From Fictibacillus enclensis (GTDB lineage: Bacteria > Bacillota > Bacilli > Bacillales > Fictibacillaceae): 61,316 nt of DNA. The notes under the pieces were generated by a model. The model did no database searches, was not told the DNA's origin, and saw only the letters and a list, made by a program, of their open reading frames with translations. Position numbers and translations under genes: made by a program. Positions 24,297 to 33,401 of the stretch are shown one piece after another. The first letter of the stretch is position 1, and each line of letters starts with the position of its first letter. The stretch covers positions 1 through 61,316 of the forward strand of contig NZ_KQ758624.1 of NCBI RefSeq assembly GCF_001457035.1. Reading direction: 5' to 3'.

Positions 24297-27200
24297 ATGA
24301 AAGCTGTGCTAAAAGCAAAGTGGGTTATTGCCGTTGTCTGGATTGCTCTGGTCGCGGCTCTGGTGCTGCTGGCGCCCAATATGGCGGAGCTGGTTCGTGA
24401 AAAAGGGCAGATCAACGTGCCGGACGGGTATTCTTCCAGCTTTGCACAGAAGCTTCTTGATGATGTAGACAAGAAAGAGAAATCAGCGGATGAATCACAG
24501 GTTGCGCTTGTGTTTCACAAAAATGAGAAGCTGAGCAATGGTGACCTCAAAGAAATAAAAACCGCAATGCATCAATTGAAACAAGATAAAGAAAATGCGG
24601 GGATTACGGAGGTTCTCACCCATTTTGATAATAAGGAGCTGAAGGATCAGCTGGCGTCCAAGGATGGGAAAACCGTTCTTTCCCTTGTGACGGTCAATAC
24701 CGCGAACAAGGAAGCAGCTGAGATTTCCGACTCCCTCTATAGCGAGTTAAAGGATGTTAATGTTCCTCACTACTTTACGAGCAGCTGGATGATCGATGAG
24801 GATGTGGTGGCAAGTTCACAGGAAGGATTAAAGAAAACGGAATACATAACCGTCGTCTTCATTCTCGCCGTCCTGTTTGTTGTTTTCCGTTCTTTTGTGG
24901 CACCGCTCATTCCGCTCGTGACCGTCGGAATCTCGTATATTGCGGCGCAGTCGATTGTAGCCTTTTTGGTGGACCGCTGGAATTTCCCGCTGTCCACATT
25001 CACGCAAATTTTCCTGGTGGCGGTTCTTTTCGGAATCGGGACCGATTATTGCATCCTTCTGCTCAGCCGGTTTAAAGAAGAGATGGGCAGGCATGAAAGC
25101 TTGCCTGATGCGATTTTGGCTACGTATAAAACGGCAGGCAGAACCGTGTTTTTCAGCGGCCTTGCCGTGATGATCGGATTTGCAGCGATTGGTTTTTCCA
25201 CTTTTAAACTCTATCAATCTGCTTCAGCTGTAGCGATCGGGGTAGCTGTGCTGCTGCTTGCTCTATTAACACTGGTGCCGTTTTTTATGATGGTTCTCGG
25301 CAGCAAGCTGTTCTGGCCATCGAAAGCGGCAATGGAGCACAAGCAAAGCAAAATTTGGGGAGCGGCCGGTTCATTTTCATTTAAGCGACCACTCGCAACC
25401 CTCATTATTGTTGCTGCGATCGTCACTCCTTTTCTGGCAACCTATGACGGCGATCTATCATTCAATTCGTTGGATGAAATCGGGGATAAGTATAATTCCG
25501 TTAAAGCTTTTAATGTGATTTCAGAAAGCTTTGGCCCGGGAGAGTCTCTTCCTGCCAAAATTGTACTGAAAAACGACCAACCGCTGGATAGCTCGGAGTA
25601 CATGGCAACGATTGAAAAGATCAGCCGGGAAGTCGAGCAGGTGAACGGTGTTGACCAGGTGCGGAGCGCCACCCGTCCGGTAGGTGAGCAATTAAAAGAA
25701 TTGCAGGTTACCAAACAGGCAGAGTCACTGGATGACGGACTATCCAAAGGGAATGACGGATTGAAGAAAATCAGCGGCGGCCTTTCTAAAGCAAGCTCAC
25801 AGCTTAGTGATTCCCAGCCGAAAATGAAACAAACGACTGATGGAATTGGTGAACTAGTAAATGGCACCAATAAACTGAAGTCAGGAATCGGCGACTTATC
25901 CGGTGCGCTTTCCCAAATTGAAAAAGGGATGCGTGACGGTTCCCAAGGTGCAGGAGATTTGAAGGCCGGCGTAGAGAAGGCGAAATCGAGTGCGGATCTG
26001 CTGGCCAACAGCAGTCAACAGCTTCTTTCCGGCTATCAGACGATGGAGAACGGACTCGGAAAGCTGCAAGGCGGTTATGCACAAGTGGGGCAGCAGCTGA
26101 AGACCACAGCAAACGGTCTTTCCCAGTTGCAAGGCAGTTTTGCTCATCTTGAATCCAAATACGGCAGTGAAGATCCAAACCAGGATATTAACAGAGACCC
26201 GCAATATCAGGCCATTAAAGGCACCTTCACCCAACTGCAGGGCGGACTCGGCAAGATGGCCGGCGGGCTCGTGCAGCTGAACGGAAACCTGAATAACGTT
26301 AAGACCAATATGAGTAAAGCAAACGATGGTCTCGGCAAGGTGGTTTCTGGTCAAAAGCAACTGGCTGACGGTCTTGGTTCGATTTCGACAGGCCTTGGCG
26401 AACTTGAATCAGGAATCAATAAAGCAGCGGACGGCCAGCAGCAGGTAATTGCAAAACTGCCTGAAGTACAGGGCGGACTTGCGAAGATTGCCGGTGGGCA
26501 GGAACAGCTGAAAAGCGGCCTCGGGCAAATGGATTCCCAGCTGGCAGAGCTGTCTGACGGGCTAAATTCCAGCGCCAAAGGCATAAAGAAGGTATCTGGA
26601 GGAATCGACTCGGCCAATGATTATCTTCAGTCCCTGTCTTCCGCAAAAGATCCCGAGATGGCAGGCTGGTTCTTGCCTGAGGATGTTTTAAAAGAAAAAG
26701 AGTTTCAGCAGGTGTTTGACGAGTACATGCCGGGTGACCGGAAATTGACCACACTGGACGTGATTTTTAAGGAAAATCCTTATTCCCAGGATGCGCTCGG
26801 CCAGGTGGATGAAATCAAGAAAGCCGTAAAGCGGGCCAGTACCGCCACCAACCTTGAAAATGCGAAGCTTGGGATCAGCGGCGTCACAAGTATCTATTCG
26901 GATCTGAACGATATATCTGCATCCGACTATTCCAGAACCGTCGTATTGATGCTTGTGGGAATCGCGATCATCCTCATCATTATGCTGCGTTCCTTTATCA
27001 TGCCGCTGTACATTATCGCTTCATTGATTCTGACGTACTACACAGCCATGGCGTTTACCGAATCGATTTTTGTGAACATGCTCGGGTATTCCGGCATTAA
27101 CTGGGCAGTGCCGTTTTTTGCCTTTGTCATTCTGGTGGCTCTTGGCGTAGACTACAGCATCTTCCTGATGGACCGGTTCAACGAATATAAATCGCTTTCT

Positions 27201-27449
27201 GTTAAAGAAGCCATGCTGCTATCCATGAAGAATATGGGGACGGTAATCATTTCGGCGGTGGTCATACTGGGAGGAACATTTGCCGCGATGTTACCTTCAG
27301 GAGTTCTCTCCCTTCTCCAGATTGCAACCATTATTTTAAGCGGGCTGCTGCTTTATGCGTTTGTTATTTTGCCGTTGTTTGTGCCCGTGATGGTCAAAAT
27401 CTTCGGAAAAGCAAACTGGTGGCCTTTTATGGAAACGAAAAAAGAATAG
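24297..27449 (+). CDS. MMPL/RND-family membrane exporter, YdgH-like, long extracellular insert
   Basis: This 1050-residue MMPL protein has one transmembrane helix at the N-terminus (about 10-28), five around residues 180-345 and one near 370. A large hydrophilic domain covers about 395-875, and five more helices span about 880-1035 (LVALGVDYSIFLMDRFNEY and GIGTDYCILLLSRFKEE are the paired GxDY-type motifs). The extracellular domain is built from many G-L-x-x-L-x-x-G helical repeats rich in Gln/Ser/Gly, like YhgE/Pip coiled stalks. MMPL proteins export lipids or drugs using the proton gradient. Substrate unknown. B. subtilis YdgH is shorter (about 885 residues). Confidence 0.87.
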   Translation: MKAVLKAKWVIAVVWIALVAALVLLAPNMAELVREKGQINVPDGYSSSFAQKLLDDVDKKEKSADESQVALVFHKNEKLSNGDLKEIKTAMHQLKQDKENAGITEVLTHFDNKELKDQLASKDGKTVLSLVTVNTANKEAAEISDSLYSELKDVNVPHYFTSSWMIDEDVVASSQEGLKKTEYITVVFILAVLFVVFRSFVAPLIPLVTVGISYIAAQSIVAFLVDRWNFPLSTFTQIFLVAVLFGIGTDYCILLLSRFKEEMGRHESLPDAILATYKTAGRTVFFSGLAVMIGFAAIGFSTFKLYQSASAVAIGVAVLLLALLTLVPFFMMVLGSKLFWPSKAAMEHKQSKIWGAAGSFSFKRPLATLIIVAAIVTPFLATYDGDLSFNSLDEIGDKYNSVKAFNVISESFGPGESLPAKIVLKNDQPLDSSEYMATIEKISREVEQVNGVDQVRSATRPVGEQLKELQVTKQAESLDDGLSKGNDGLKKISGGLSKASSQLSDSQPKMKQTTDGIGELVNGTNKLKSGIGDLSGALSQIEKGMRDGSQGAGDLKAGVEKAKSSADLLANSSQQLLSGYQTMENGLGKLQGGYAQVGQQLKTTANGLSQLQGSFAHLESKYGSEDPNQDINRDPQYQAIKGTFTQLQGGLGKMAGGLVQLNGNLNNVKTNMSKANDGLGKVVSGQKQLADGLGSISTGLGELESGINKAADGQQQVIAKLPEVQGGLAKIAGGQEQLKSGLGQMDSQLAELSDGLNSSAKGIKKVSGGIDSANDYLQSLSSAKDPEMAGWFLPEDVLKEKEFQQVFDEYMPGDRKLTTLDVIFKENPYSQDALGQVDEIKKAVKRASTATNLENAKLGISGVTSIYSDLNDISASDYSRTVVLMLVGIAIILIIMLRSFIMPLYIIASLILTYYTAMAFTESIFVNMLGYSGINWAVPFFAFVILVALGVDYSIFLMDRFNEYKSLSVKEAMLLSMKNMGTVIISAVVILGGTFAAMLPSGVLSLLQIATIILSGLLLYAFVILPLFVPVMVKIFGKANWWPFMETKKE

Positions 27450-27458
27450 TGTCATTCA

Positions 27459-27489
27459 AGCAGTGTGCCGGGAGCATACTGCTTTTTTT
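27459..27489 (+). terminator. Terminator after the MMPL gene
   Basis: AGCAGTGTGC pairs with GCATACTGCT (wobble/mismatch in the middle) and is followed by seven T. Confidence 0.85.
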
Positions 27490-27497
27490 GCAGGTAA

Positions 27498-27531
27498 ACA
27501 AAAAAAGAGACAAGATATAAAATCTTGTCTC
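27498..27531 (-). terminator. Terminator of the glycine-rich protein gene
   Basis: Read on the minus strand, GAGACAAGAT pairs with ATCTTGTCTC and is followed by a T run, just beyond the stop of the gene at 27541. Confidence 0.85.
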
Positions 27532-27540
27532 CAGGGATGA

Positions 27541-27852
27541 TTAGCAGCCGCCTTTTCCGCAACCGCTGAGGAAGCCGCCGCCATCATGGCCGCCCCCGCA
27601 CCACGAACAGCCGATGATAATCAACAGAATGAACAGAACGACGATGATCGCAAAGCCGCGGCCAAAACCACAGCCGCCCCAGCCCGGATATCCATATCCA
27701 TAGCCAAATCCGCCTGCGCCGCCGAATCCTACGCCGCCAACCCCAGCGCCTCCAAATCCACCAGCGAATCCCGGGCCGTAGCCATAGCCGCCGCCAAATC
27801 CGCCGCCATAGCCGTAGCCAAATCCTTGACGCTTATTTCTGTAACCAGACAA
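27541..27852 (-). CDS. Glycine/tyrosine-rich protein with YjcZ-type membrane tail
   Basis: The 103-residue product has about 65 residues of Gly/Tyr/Phe-rich repeats ([13 protein letters not shown] type). One hydrophobic helix follows ([15 protein letters not shown], about residues 67-81), then a Cys/Gly-rich end with CSWCGGG and CGKGGC. The helix with its preceding Gly-rich stretch matches the YjcZ family of small sporulation proteins, which normally lack so long a glycine-rich region. A spore or surface role is plausible. The TTG start follows AAAGGAGAT. Confidence 0.72.
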   Translation of the reverse strand: MSGYRNKRQGFGYGYGGGFGGGYGYGPGFAGGFGGAGVGGVGFGGAGGFGYGYGYPGWGGCGFGRGFAIIVVLFILLIIIGCSWCGGGHDGGGFLSGCGKGGC

Positions 27853-28031
27853 TGTGTAGATCTCCTTTCATCCAGCATTTTTATTAAAAGTTACTTGCCA
27901 TATAGAATATGAAAATTAGCTGGAAGGGTTTGGACATCTACTGGGACAATGGTGGAATTTGCCGGGTTTTAAGACGGCGAAATTTAGCGAATTTCCCCGG
28001 AAATACAGATAAGGGCTTTGGAAAACAGGAG

Positions 28032-28379
28032 TTACAAGGATCTTTTTTTCAATTCATGCTCCATTCTTCCGGTGAGCGTAAAGAAAAACATTTTAAAATC
28101 AGCGCGCAAAGACCAGAAAGGATGGCCAAAAGTGGCAGGTTTGTTTCCTTCGATAAAAAAGTGGCTGTACCAGGCCAGACTATACGCTGTAATTGGTGCA
28201 GCCAGCAAGAACCAGGCGTTTAACGTGGCGCCGAGTGCGAGAAAAATAAAGACAAGGGATTTACCTGTAAAATGCCAGGCCCTTGTGCTTTTCTTGGAGT
28301 GTTGTGATAAATAAAAAACCCAAAATTCATCAAAGGTCTTTATTTCCGGTTTCTCTGCCTGGTGATCAACATGATGCAT
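28032..28379 (-). CDS. DUF962 (Mpo1-like) membrane protein
   Basis: The 115-residue protein has FWVFYLSQHSKKSTRAWHF near residue 19, then two hydrophobic segments and WYSHFFIEGNKPATFGHP. This is the DUF962 pattern with conserved histidines shared with yeast Mpo1, an iron-dependent 2-hydroxy fatty acid dioxygenase. Function in Bacilli is not established. AAGGAGG lies 9 nt before ATG 28379. The minus-strand stretch between it and the glycine-rich gene holds no other gene I can support. Confidence 0.75.
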   Translation of the reverse strand: MHHVDHQAEKPEIKTFDEFWVFYLSQHSKKSTRAWHFTGKSLVFIFLALGATLNAWFLLAAPITAYSLAWYSHFFIEGNKPATFGHPFWSLRADFKMFFFTLTGRMEHELKKRSL

Positions 28380-28547
28380 AGCAGTGTTCCTCCTTCAAAG
28401 CTTGTGTATATTAATTTCGATACCCATCACTTTTTTCCTTTAAAAGGAAGAAGTTGTCCTCTTGACCATGCAAAAAAAGATTAGCTTTTTGACATAAGGG
28501 TAAATTAACGGAGACAAGTGTTACAGGAAAAAAAGGAAGGTGCCAAT

Positions 28548-28838
28548 ATGCTAAAACCACAAACAAAAGAACGCGTAGATGTGCTGTATTCTCTTTTGGG
28601 GCAACAGCTTCAAAATGAAGACTTTAATGAAGACCGACTACAGAAAATCACTGAGATCAGCCAGCTTCTAAAAGAAGATGTGGAAGTAGGAGAACAGACG
28701 ACAGAAGTCTTTGACGATATTGTTTCCGTGGGCCAGGACGCCATGGAAACCAAGCAGGATAAAAAAGAATTTCTTGCATCCAAATCCAGAGAGCTGAACG
28801 AGTATTATGAGCACCTGAAGAAGTTGATCGAAGAATAA
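28548..28838 (+). CDS. Small acidic helical protein, unknown
   Basis: This 96-residue cytosolic protein is rich in Glu, Lys, Gln and Leu, with heptad-like spacing and no membrane segment or cysteine. I recognise no family. The ATG at 28548 follows AAGGAAGGTG by 5-6 nt. The gene lies just before a general stress protein gene that has its own SigB-like promoter. Confidence 0.65.
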   Translation: MLKPQTKERVDVLYSLLGQQLQNEDFNEDRLQKITEISQLLKEDVEVGEQTTEVFDDIVSVGQDAMETKQDKKEFLASKSRELNEYYEHLKKLIEE

Positions 28839-28841
28839 ATA

Positions 28842-28867
28842 GTTTTAAATTAAACGTTCCGGGGAAC
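28842..28867 (+). promoter_or_regulatory. Candidate SigB promoter of the general stress protein gene
   Basis: GTTTTA (28842-28847) and GGGAAC (28862-28867) are 14 bp apart, close to the SigB pattern GTTTAA-N12-15-GGGWAW. The gene downstream belongs to a family commonly in the SigB regulon. Confidence 0.5.
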
Positions 28868-28907
28868 AGACACAAGTGAAAAGAGTCTAAACTTGGAGGG
28901 ATTGCAA

Positions 28908-29447
28908 ATGGATGAGAAAAAAGTAGTTGGCGTTTTTTCAACGGAAGAAGAAGCGGTGTCGGCGATTAATTCTTTGAGAGAACGAGGTTATGAGGAAGAT
29001 GACATCTCTGTAATCGCCCGGGATAAAGAGGAACGGCGCCATATTGAAGACGAAACGGGAACCAAAGCCGGAGAGGGCGCTGCTGCAGGTGCGGCGACAG
29101 GCGGTGTCCTTGGAGGTGTGAGCGGTCTTTTGGCCGGACTAGGAGCCCTAGCGATCCCCGGAATCGGACCGATTGTAGCTGCTGGTCCAATCGCAGCTAC
29201 TTTGGGCGGAGCGGCCATTGGGGCTGGAGCTGGCGGCCTGGTCGGTGCATTGGTCGGTATGGGCATTCCTGAAGATGAAGCTGAGGAATACAACAATTAT
29301 GTGGAAAGCGGAAATATTCTTGTTCTTGTGGATGGAGATAAGGAACGCCGGGAATACGTTTACGACACATTCCGAACCAACAACACGCTGAACTCCCGTT
29401 ATTACGACAGAGATCTGCCTGGAGAAGACAGCGGCAAAATCTATTAA
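28908..29447 (+). CDS. General stress protein with GSP17M (YflT-like) domain
   Basis: This 179-residue protein has an N-terminal ferredoxin-like domain (VVGVFSTEEEAVSAINSL, about residues 5-60). A glycine/alanine-rich hydrophobic hairpin covers about 70-120 and could enter a membrane. A second alpha/beta stretch (NILVLVDGDKERREYVYDTF) lies near the end. This is the layout of SigB-dependent GSP17M/YflT relatives. The exact biochemical role is unknown. ATG 28908 follows TTGGAGGG. Confidence 0.82.
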   Translation: MDEKKVVGVFSTEEEAVSAINSLRERGYEEDDISVIARDKEERRHIEDETGTKAGEGAAAGAATGGVLGGVSGLLAGLGALAIPGIGPIVAAGPIAATLGGAAIGAGAGGLVGALVGMGIPEDEAEEYNNYVESGNILVLVDGDKERREYVYDTFRTNNTLNSRYYDRDLPGEDSGKIY

Positions 29448-29466
29448 TAAGCGAAAACCATTGAAG

Positions 29467-29506
29467 AAAGCTAAAGCAGCGTAAACCGGTTGCTTTAGCT
29501 TTTTTA
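29467..29506 (+). terminator. Terminator after the general stress protein gene
   Basis: AAGCTAAAGCA pairs with TGCTTTAGCTT and is followed by a T run. Confidence 0.9.
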
Positions 29507-29603
29507 TATTGCGCCTTTTGTCGATGAAATGTTGTTGATTAGAAGGGTGAGTTGGTGTAAAAATAAAATAAAACGACTAGTCATTTTATTGGAGGAGATT
29601 GGA

Positions 29604-30476
29604 TTGTTGACATTCAAAAGGTTCAGCATGTTAAGTATTGAAGAAGCGGTTCATCTGTTCAATGAGGGGTTTAGGTATTATTTTACCGATATTCATCTTA
29701 CGGTGGATGCTCTGATTAAAAAGATGGCCAATGAAGAGATATCACCGGAACGTTCCCTGGTTGCCTATGACCAGGACCAACCGGTAGGGTTTGTCCTGAA
29801 TGGTTTCAGAACGATCAATGGCCAGAAGGTTTCCTGGAATGGAGGCACAGGCGTGATTCCGGACTACAGAGGAAAAGGAATCGGCAAAGAACTGATGAAC
29901 GCCTGCATGGATCTATATAATCAGGAAGGAGTCGGCTGTCTCATGCTTGAGGCGATCTCCGAAAATACAAAGGCCATTAAGCTTTATGAGAAAATAGGAT
30001 ATAAAAAAACGGATGACCTGATTTTCTATGTTTCTAACGAAAGTCTTTCCAGGGATGCTTTCTCCTACAGCGGAAGCTATGATGTGGTTCGTGCTCTTCC
30101 GCAGGAGATAGTGACTCTCGATTTTTATGAGCATTTTTCGCCATGGCAGACACAAGCACAAGGTCTGGCAGGCGCAGAGGCAGTGGTAGTCAAATCGGGT
30201 GAAGAATCCGTGGGGTATGCGCTGTACCGAAGCGTGAGAAACAGTGAGGGCAAGATTGAGAGTATCGTCCTATATCAGTGCGAAGGAAAACCGGAATTTA
30301 ATGAAAAAGAAGATGTGATCCTGTGTTTGCTGCATTCTGTGTTTCAACCGGCCCTTACGGATTGCAAGCGCACGACCTTCAATTTTCCGAAAAGCAACGA
30401 ACTTGCATGCCGGGCGTTTCAGAATGAAGGGTTCAACACGGCCATTCAACAGGTGCATATGTCAAAAACAATTTAA
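29604..30476 (+). CDS. GNAT-family N-acetyltransferase
   Basis: This protein of about 290 residues has an N-terminal GNAT domain with the acetyl-CoA loop VIPDYRGKGIGKELM near residue 90 and the following AISENTKAIKLYEKIGYK helix. A second, less conserved GNAT-like half follows. The substrate is unknown. The start is uncertain: TTG 29604 or TTG 29607 fit the GGAGGAG at 29591-29597, while upstream starts lack such a site. Confidence 0.8.
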   Translation: MLTFKRFSMLSIEEAVHLFNEGFRYYFTDIHLTVDALIKKMANEEISPERSLVAYDQDQPVGFVLNGFRTINGQKVSWNGGTGVIPDYRGKGIGKELMNACMDLYNQEGVGCLMLEAISENTKAIKLYEKIGYKKTDDLIFYVSNESLSRDAFSYSGSYDVVRALPQEIVTLDFYEHFSPWQTQAQGLAGAEAVVVKSGEESVGYALYRSVRNSEGKIESIVLYQCEGKPEFNEKEDVILCLLHSVFQPALTDCKRTTFNFPKSNELACRAFQNEGFNTAIQQVHMSKTI

Positions 30477-30570
30477 CACCCCGGATTTTCAGAAATTAAA
30501 AGGGTTTTGGAGGTTCACACAGAAAAAGGTGTGCATACAACCATGAGATCAGTACATTGGAGGAAAAAGC

Positions 30571-31191
30571 ATGCCAAAGGTTTCAGAACAGTATAAAGAG
30601 GAAAAGAAAAACTTAATTTTGCAGGGAGCACTCCGCTGTTTTGGTGAAAAAGGATATGAGGCGACCACGATCGACGATATTGTGAGAGTGTCCAATTTAA
30701 GCAAAGGAGCCATCTATAACTACTTTACCAGCAAGGAAGAAATCTATTTGCAGCTTCTTCAGGGAGAAACAAAGGACTTTTTCCTGGAGGTTCAAAGCGA
30801 GTACCATACCTTAAAGACGGCCACTGAAAAATTGAGGTTTTTGTTTCAGCGGTTTCAGAAACAGCAGCTCACGGATGAACGGCGAAAATCCTTCAGGCTC
30901 TACACCGAGTTTTGGCTGTACAGTGCCCGTCAGGAGGATTTAAAGAAGTTGATGGAAGAACGGTATCAGGAATTCACTGATTTTATCCAGGAAATTATAA
31001 AAGAGGGACAGGAGTCAGGCGAATTCAAACCCATGGATGCTGAATTCATTGCCCAAATTTTTTGGGCCATCCGTGACGGCAATGCGCTTCATTCTTCACT
31101 GCTTGGTGAAGAAGAAAAATATAAAAAAACATGGGAAATGATTGAGGAGTTTTTTATCAGGGGCATTTCTTCATCAACCAGTCGGGAGTAA
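30571..31191 (+). CDS. TetR/AcrR-family transcriptional regulator
   Basis: The 206-residue protein has a TetR HTH (ATTIDDIVRVSNLSKGAIYNYF, about residues 31-52) and a helical ligand/dimer domain. GGAGGAAAA precedes the ATG. A weak inverted repeat (CACAC...GTGTG, 30515-30534) upstream could be its operator. No transporter or enzyme is adjacent in the same unit, so the target is unclear. Confidence 0.85.
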   Translation: MPKVSEQYKEEKKNLILQGALRCFGEKGYEATTIDDIVRVSNLSKGAIYNYFTSKEEIYLQLLQGETKDFFLEVQSEYHTLKTATEKLRFLFQRFQKQQLTDERRKSFRLYTEFWLYSARQEDLKKLMEERYQEFTDFIQEIIKEGQESGEFKPMDAEFIAQIFWAIRDGNALHSSLLGEEEKYKKTWEMIEEFFIRGISSSTSRE

Positions 31192-31212
31192 ACCATGTCT
31201 CCCGATTTTTTT
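31182..31212 (+). terminator. Terminator overlapping the TetR stop codon
   Basis: TCGGGAG pairs with CTCCCGA and is followed by seven T. The stem starts inside the last codons of the TetR gene. Confidence 0.85.
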
Positions 31213-31375
31213 GTGCCATAAAAGCGAATAATTTCCCGGGTTATAAATGATTGTGTCGAAATGATCCACGTTATCCTCATTACAAACGGTTGTCTGTCAA
31301 ATAAGCTCGTATTTTATCAACTGGTTACACATTGCCATTTACAGGAAATGGGGTAAACTTAAATTTGGGTTTTTT

Positions 31376-31402
31376 TGCAACCTTTTGATCAGGTGTATCG
31401 AC
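31376..31402 (+). promoter_or_regulatory. Candidate SigX autoregulatory promoter
   Basis: TGCAAC (31376-31381) and CGAC (31399-31402) are 17 bp apart. This resembles the SigX pattern TGTAAC...CGWC with one change in the -35 element, 31 bp before the sigX start. Confidence 0.6.
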
Positions 31403-31432
31403 TAATGAGTAGTTAGACAGGGGGGCAACGCA

Positions 31433-31978
31433 GTGAATGACTCGTTTGACCGGTTGTATGGTGACTATCATCAATCTCTGTTTCAGTTTATTTTTTATAT
31501 GGTCAGAGACAGGGAGGCAGCGGAAGATATTGTTCAGGAAGTTTATATCAAGGTGTTAAAAGCATACCAAACGTTTCAGGGAAAAAGCTCGGAAAAAACG
31601 TGGCTGTACTCGATTGCCAGGCATGTCACGATTGACTGGATTCGCAAGCAAAACCGGCGGAAGAAAAAGCTTCTTTTTTTCAACCTGTCACAGAAGGAAA
31701 ATCAGCTTGCGGACCTTCAGCCACTTCCGGATGAGTTCGTCACACAAAAAGAGTCGGTCAAAGAACTGTACCGCGCATTAGGCAGCTGTACGATCCAGCA
31801 GCAGCAGGTACTGGTTCTGCGTTATATCCAGTCGCTTTCAATAACAGAAACAGCCGCAATTCTCGGCTGGACGGAGAGCAAGGTAAAAACTACACAGCAT
31901 CGGGGCCTTAAGAAACTTAAAGGGCTGCTCGACCAGAGGCCTGGTTTGGAGGAGGAATGGAAAGATGGAATCGTCTAA
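31433..31978 (+). CDS. sigX: ECF sigma factor SigX
   Basis: SigX is an ECF sigma factor that controls genes altering cell-surface charge and resistance to cationic peptides. The 181-residue protein has region 2 (AAEDIVQEVYIKVL and SSEKTWLYSIARHVTIDW, about residues 25-75) and region 4 (SITETAAILGWTESKVKTTQ, near 140-160). These phrases match B. subtilis SigX closely. The start is GTG 31433 behind AGGGGGGC. It overlaps rsiX by 14 nt, so the pair is translationally coupled. Confidence 0.94.
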   Translation: MNDSFDRLYGDYHQSLFQFIFYMVRDREAAEDIVQEVYIKVLKAYQTFQGKSSEKTWLYSIARHVTIDWIRKQNRRKKKLLFFNLSQKENQLADLQPLPDEFVTQKESVKELYRALGSCTIQQQQVLVLRYIQSLSITETAAILGWTESKVKTTQHRGLKKLKGLLDQRPGLEEEWKDGIV

Positions 31979-33317
31979 ATGGACAGAAGAAGAGATTCAA
32001 AAACAACTGGAGAAAATGCCATCTGTTAAAGATAAACGTTCAAAAGAATTCATCTTTCATGAAATCGAAGGAAAGCTGACCGCATCGTCTGTACATAAAA
32101 CAACAGTCAAAAAAACGTGGATGATGCCAGGGCTGGCCATGGTTTGTTTGCTGGCGGTTGTCTTTCTTCTCATGCCGTTGCCTTTTTTCAAAAAAGAAGC
32201 TTCGGCACCAAGCCCGCCGGAACGTACGCTGCCAAGCAGAAACCAGGTAAAACCGAATGTAGTAGCGAGGGATCCGGAGCCGCCTGCAGAAAGAGTGGAT
32301 CCAAGCGAACATGAAAATAATGCTCCCATAAAGGAGAAAGAAAAGGACCGGCCGGAACCGAAAATTGAAAAACCGCAGGATGAGAATCAAGGTAGTACTG
32401 CCCCATCAACGCAAAAAGAGCTGCCGGCGGATAAAAAAGCCAATGGAGATCAGGAAGCACCTCCTGTAACGGTCGAGGCATCAAGTGATGAAAACTATCA
32501 CTCTCCTCTCATGAAGGATGAACTGAATCAGCAGCTAAAAGAAGGAAAATCCCTGGTGACCGTTGCCTATCGCGATGATCAGGCGGAGCTTGTGGTCCCG
32601 CTCTCCTTTCTTGTAAAGGGAGGAGGAACGTATGCTGATAAAGTGGAGGATGTGCTAGGTTCTTTCCATCCGGAAAAGGTCGGCCTTCAGCCAACACTGC
32701 TGAACCAGGCAAAGCTGTCGGAAAAAGAAGGAGCAGTTGTTGTTAATCTTCCAGCAGGCTCTGTCTCTTCTTCTGAAGAAGCACTGCTTCCGAAAGTACT
32801 GGGCTACACGTTTGGTTATAGTGAAGGCTATTCCAAGGTGAAGTTTGAAACGGATGGAAAACCAGGTTATGAGTTTTCCAATCTGGGTTCAAAGGAAGAA
32901 TTGGATGTGGACGGAGTAAGGGGAGGTCCCGCTTTTTCTTATACGACCTCAACGGGCGATGAATTTTTGGTAGACAGCAATGCGACCACCTTCGCAAAAC
33001 CGGCCGAAAACCTGGAGAAAGCCATGGATCAGATGAAAGAAGGCTATAAAGACAAAAAGCTAGTGCCGGCTGTGCCGGAGGATACAACCCTCCATGCTGA
33101 CCGTTCGGGAACGAAGGCAACGGTTACTGTAGAAGGAAAGGGCAAAGCGGACGATGAAGAAACTCGCAAAATGTTGGATGCCGCCCTTGTGACGGTAAAA
33201 AATTACGGAAGCGATACGGTAGCCATTGACGATGGAGCCGGTACCGAAAAACAGGCAGAGGAACAGCAGACAGAACAGGTGGGTGCCGTCAATTTTATGG
33301 AAACGAAAGAACAGTAG
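31965..33317 (+). CDS. rsiX: Anti-sigma-X factor RsiX
   Basis: RsiX is a 450-residue single-pass membrane protein that holds SigX. A cytoplasmic domain of about 48 residues resembles the B. subtilis RsiX start (EEIQKQLEKMPSVKDKRS). A transmembrane helix lies at about 52-70, followed by a Pro/Glu/Lys-rich low-complexity linker to about residue 180. A GerMN-like extracellular region covers about 185-420. It is longer than B. subtilis RsiX (about 368 residues), mostly because of the linker. Its SigX-coupled position settles the role. Confidence 0.92.
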   Translation: MESSKWTEEEIQKQLEKMPSVKDKRSKEFIFHEIEGKLTASSVHKTTVKKTWMMPGLAMVCLLAVVFLLMPLPFFKKEASAPSPPERTLPSRNQVKPNVVARDPEPPAERVDPSEHENNAPIKEKEKDRPEPKIEKPQDENQGSTAPSTQKELPADKKANGDQEAPPVTVEASSDENYHSPLMKDELNQQLKEGKSLVTVAYRDDQAELVVPLSFLVKGGGTYADKVEDVLGSFHPEKVGLQPTLLNQAKLSEKEGAVVVNLPAGSVSSSEEALLPKVLGYTFGYSEGYSKVKFETDGKPGYEFSNLGSKEELDVDGVRGGPAFSYTTSTGDEFLVDSNATTFAKPAENLEKAMDQMKEGYKDKKLVPAVPEDTTLHADRSGTKATVTVEGKGKADDEETRKMLDAALVTVKNYGSDTVAIDDGAGTEKQAEEQQTEQVGAVNFMETKEQ

Positions 33318-33321
33318 TAGT

Positions 33322-33356
33322 AAGCAACCAGGTGTATGCCACCTGGTTGTTTTTTG
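33322..33356 (+). terminator. Terminator of sigX-rsiX
   Basis: CAACCAGGT pairs with ACCTGGTTG and is followed by six T. Confidence 0.93.
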
Positions 33357-33401
33357 TTTGTACCTTGTATTTTCCATTGGGAATACTCGGCATTTTTTAT
33401 T

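Noticed and set aside
27586-27912. Plus-strand frame opposite the glycine-rich protein
   Set aside because: It is the mirror of the Gly codons (GCC/CCG-rich) and gives low-complexity Ala/Pro/Ser sequence. The minus-strand gene has the promoter-proximal ribosome binding site and terminator.
27909-28314. Plus-strand frames opposite the DUF962 gene
   Set aside because: They are antisense to a recognisable DUF962 protein and have no supporting signals.
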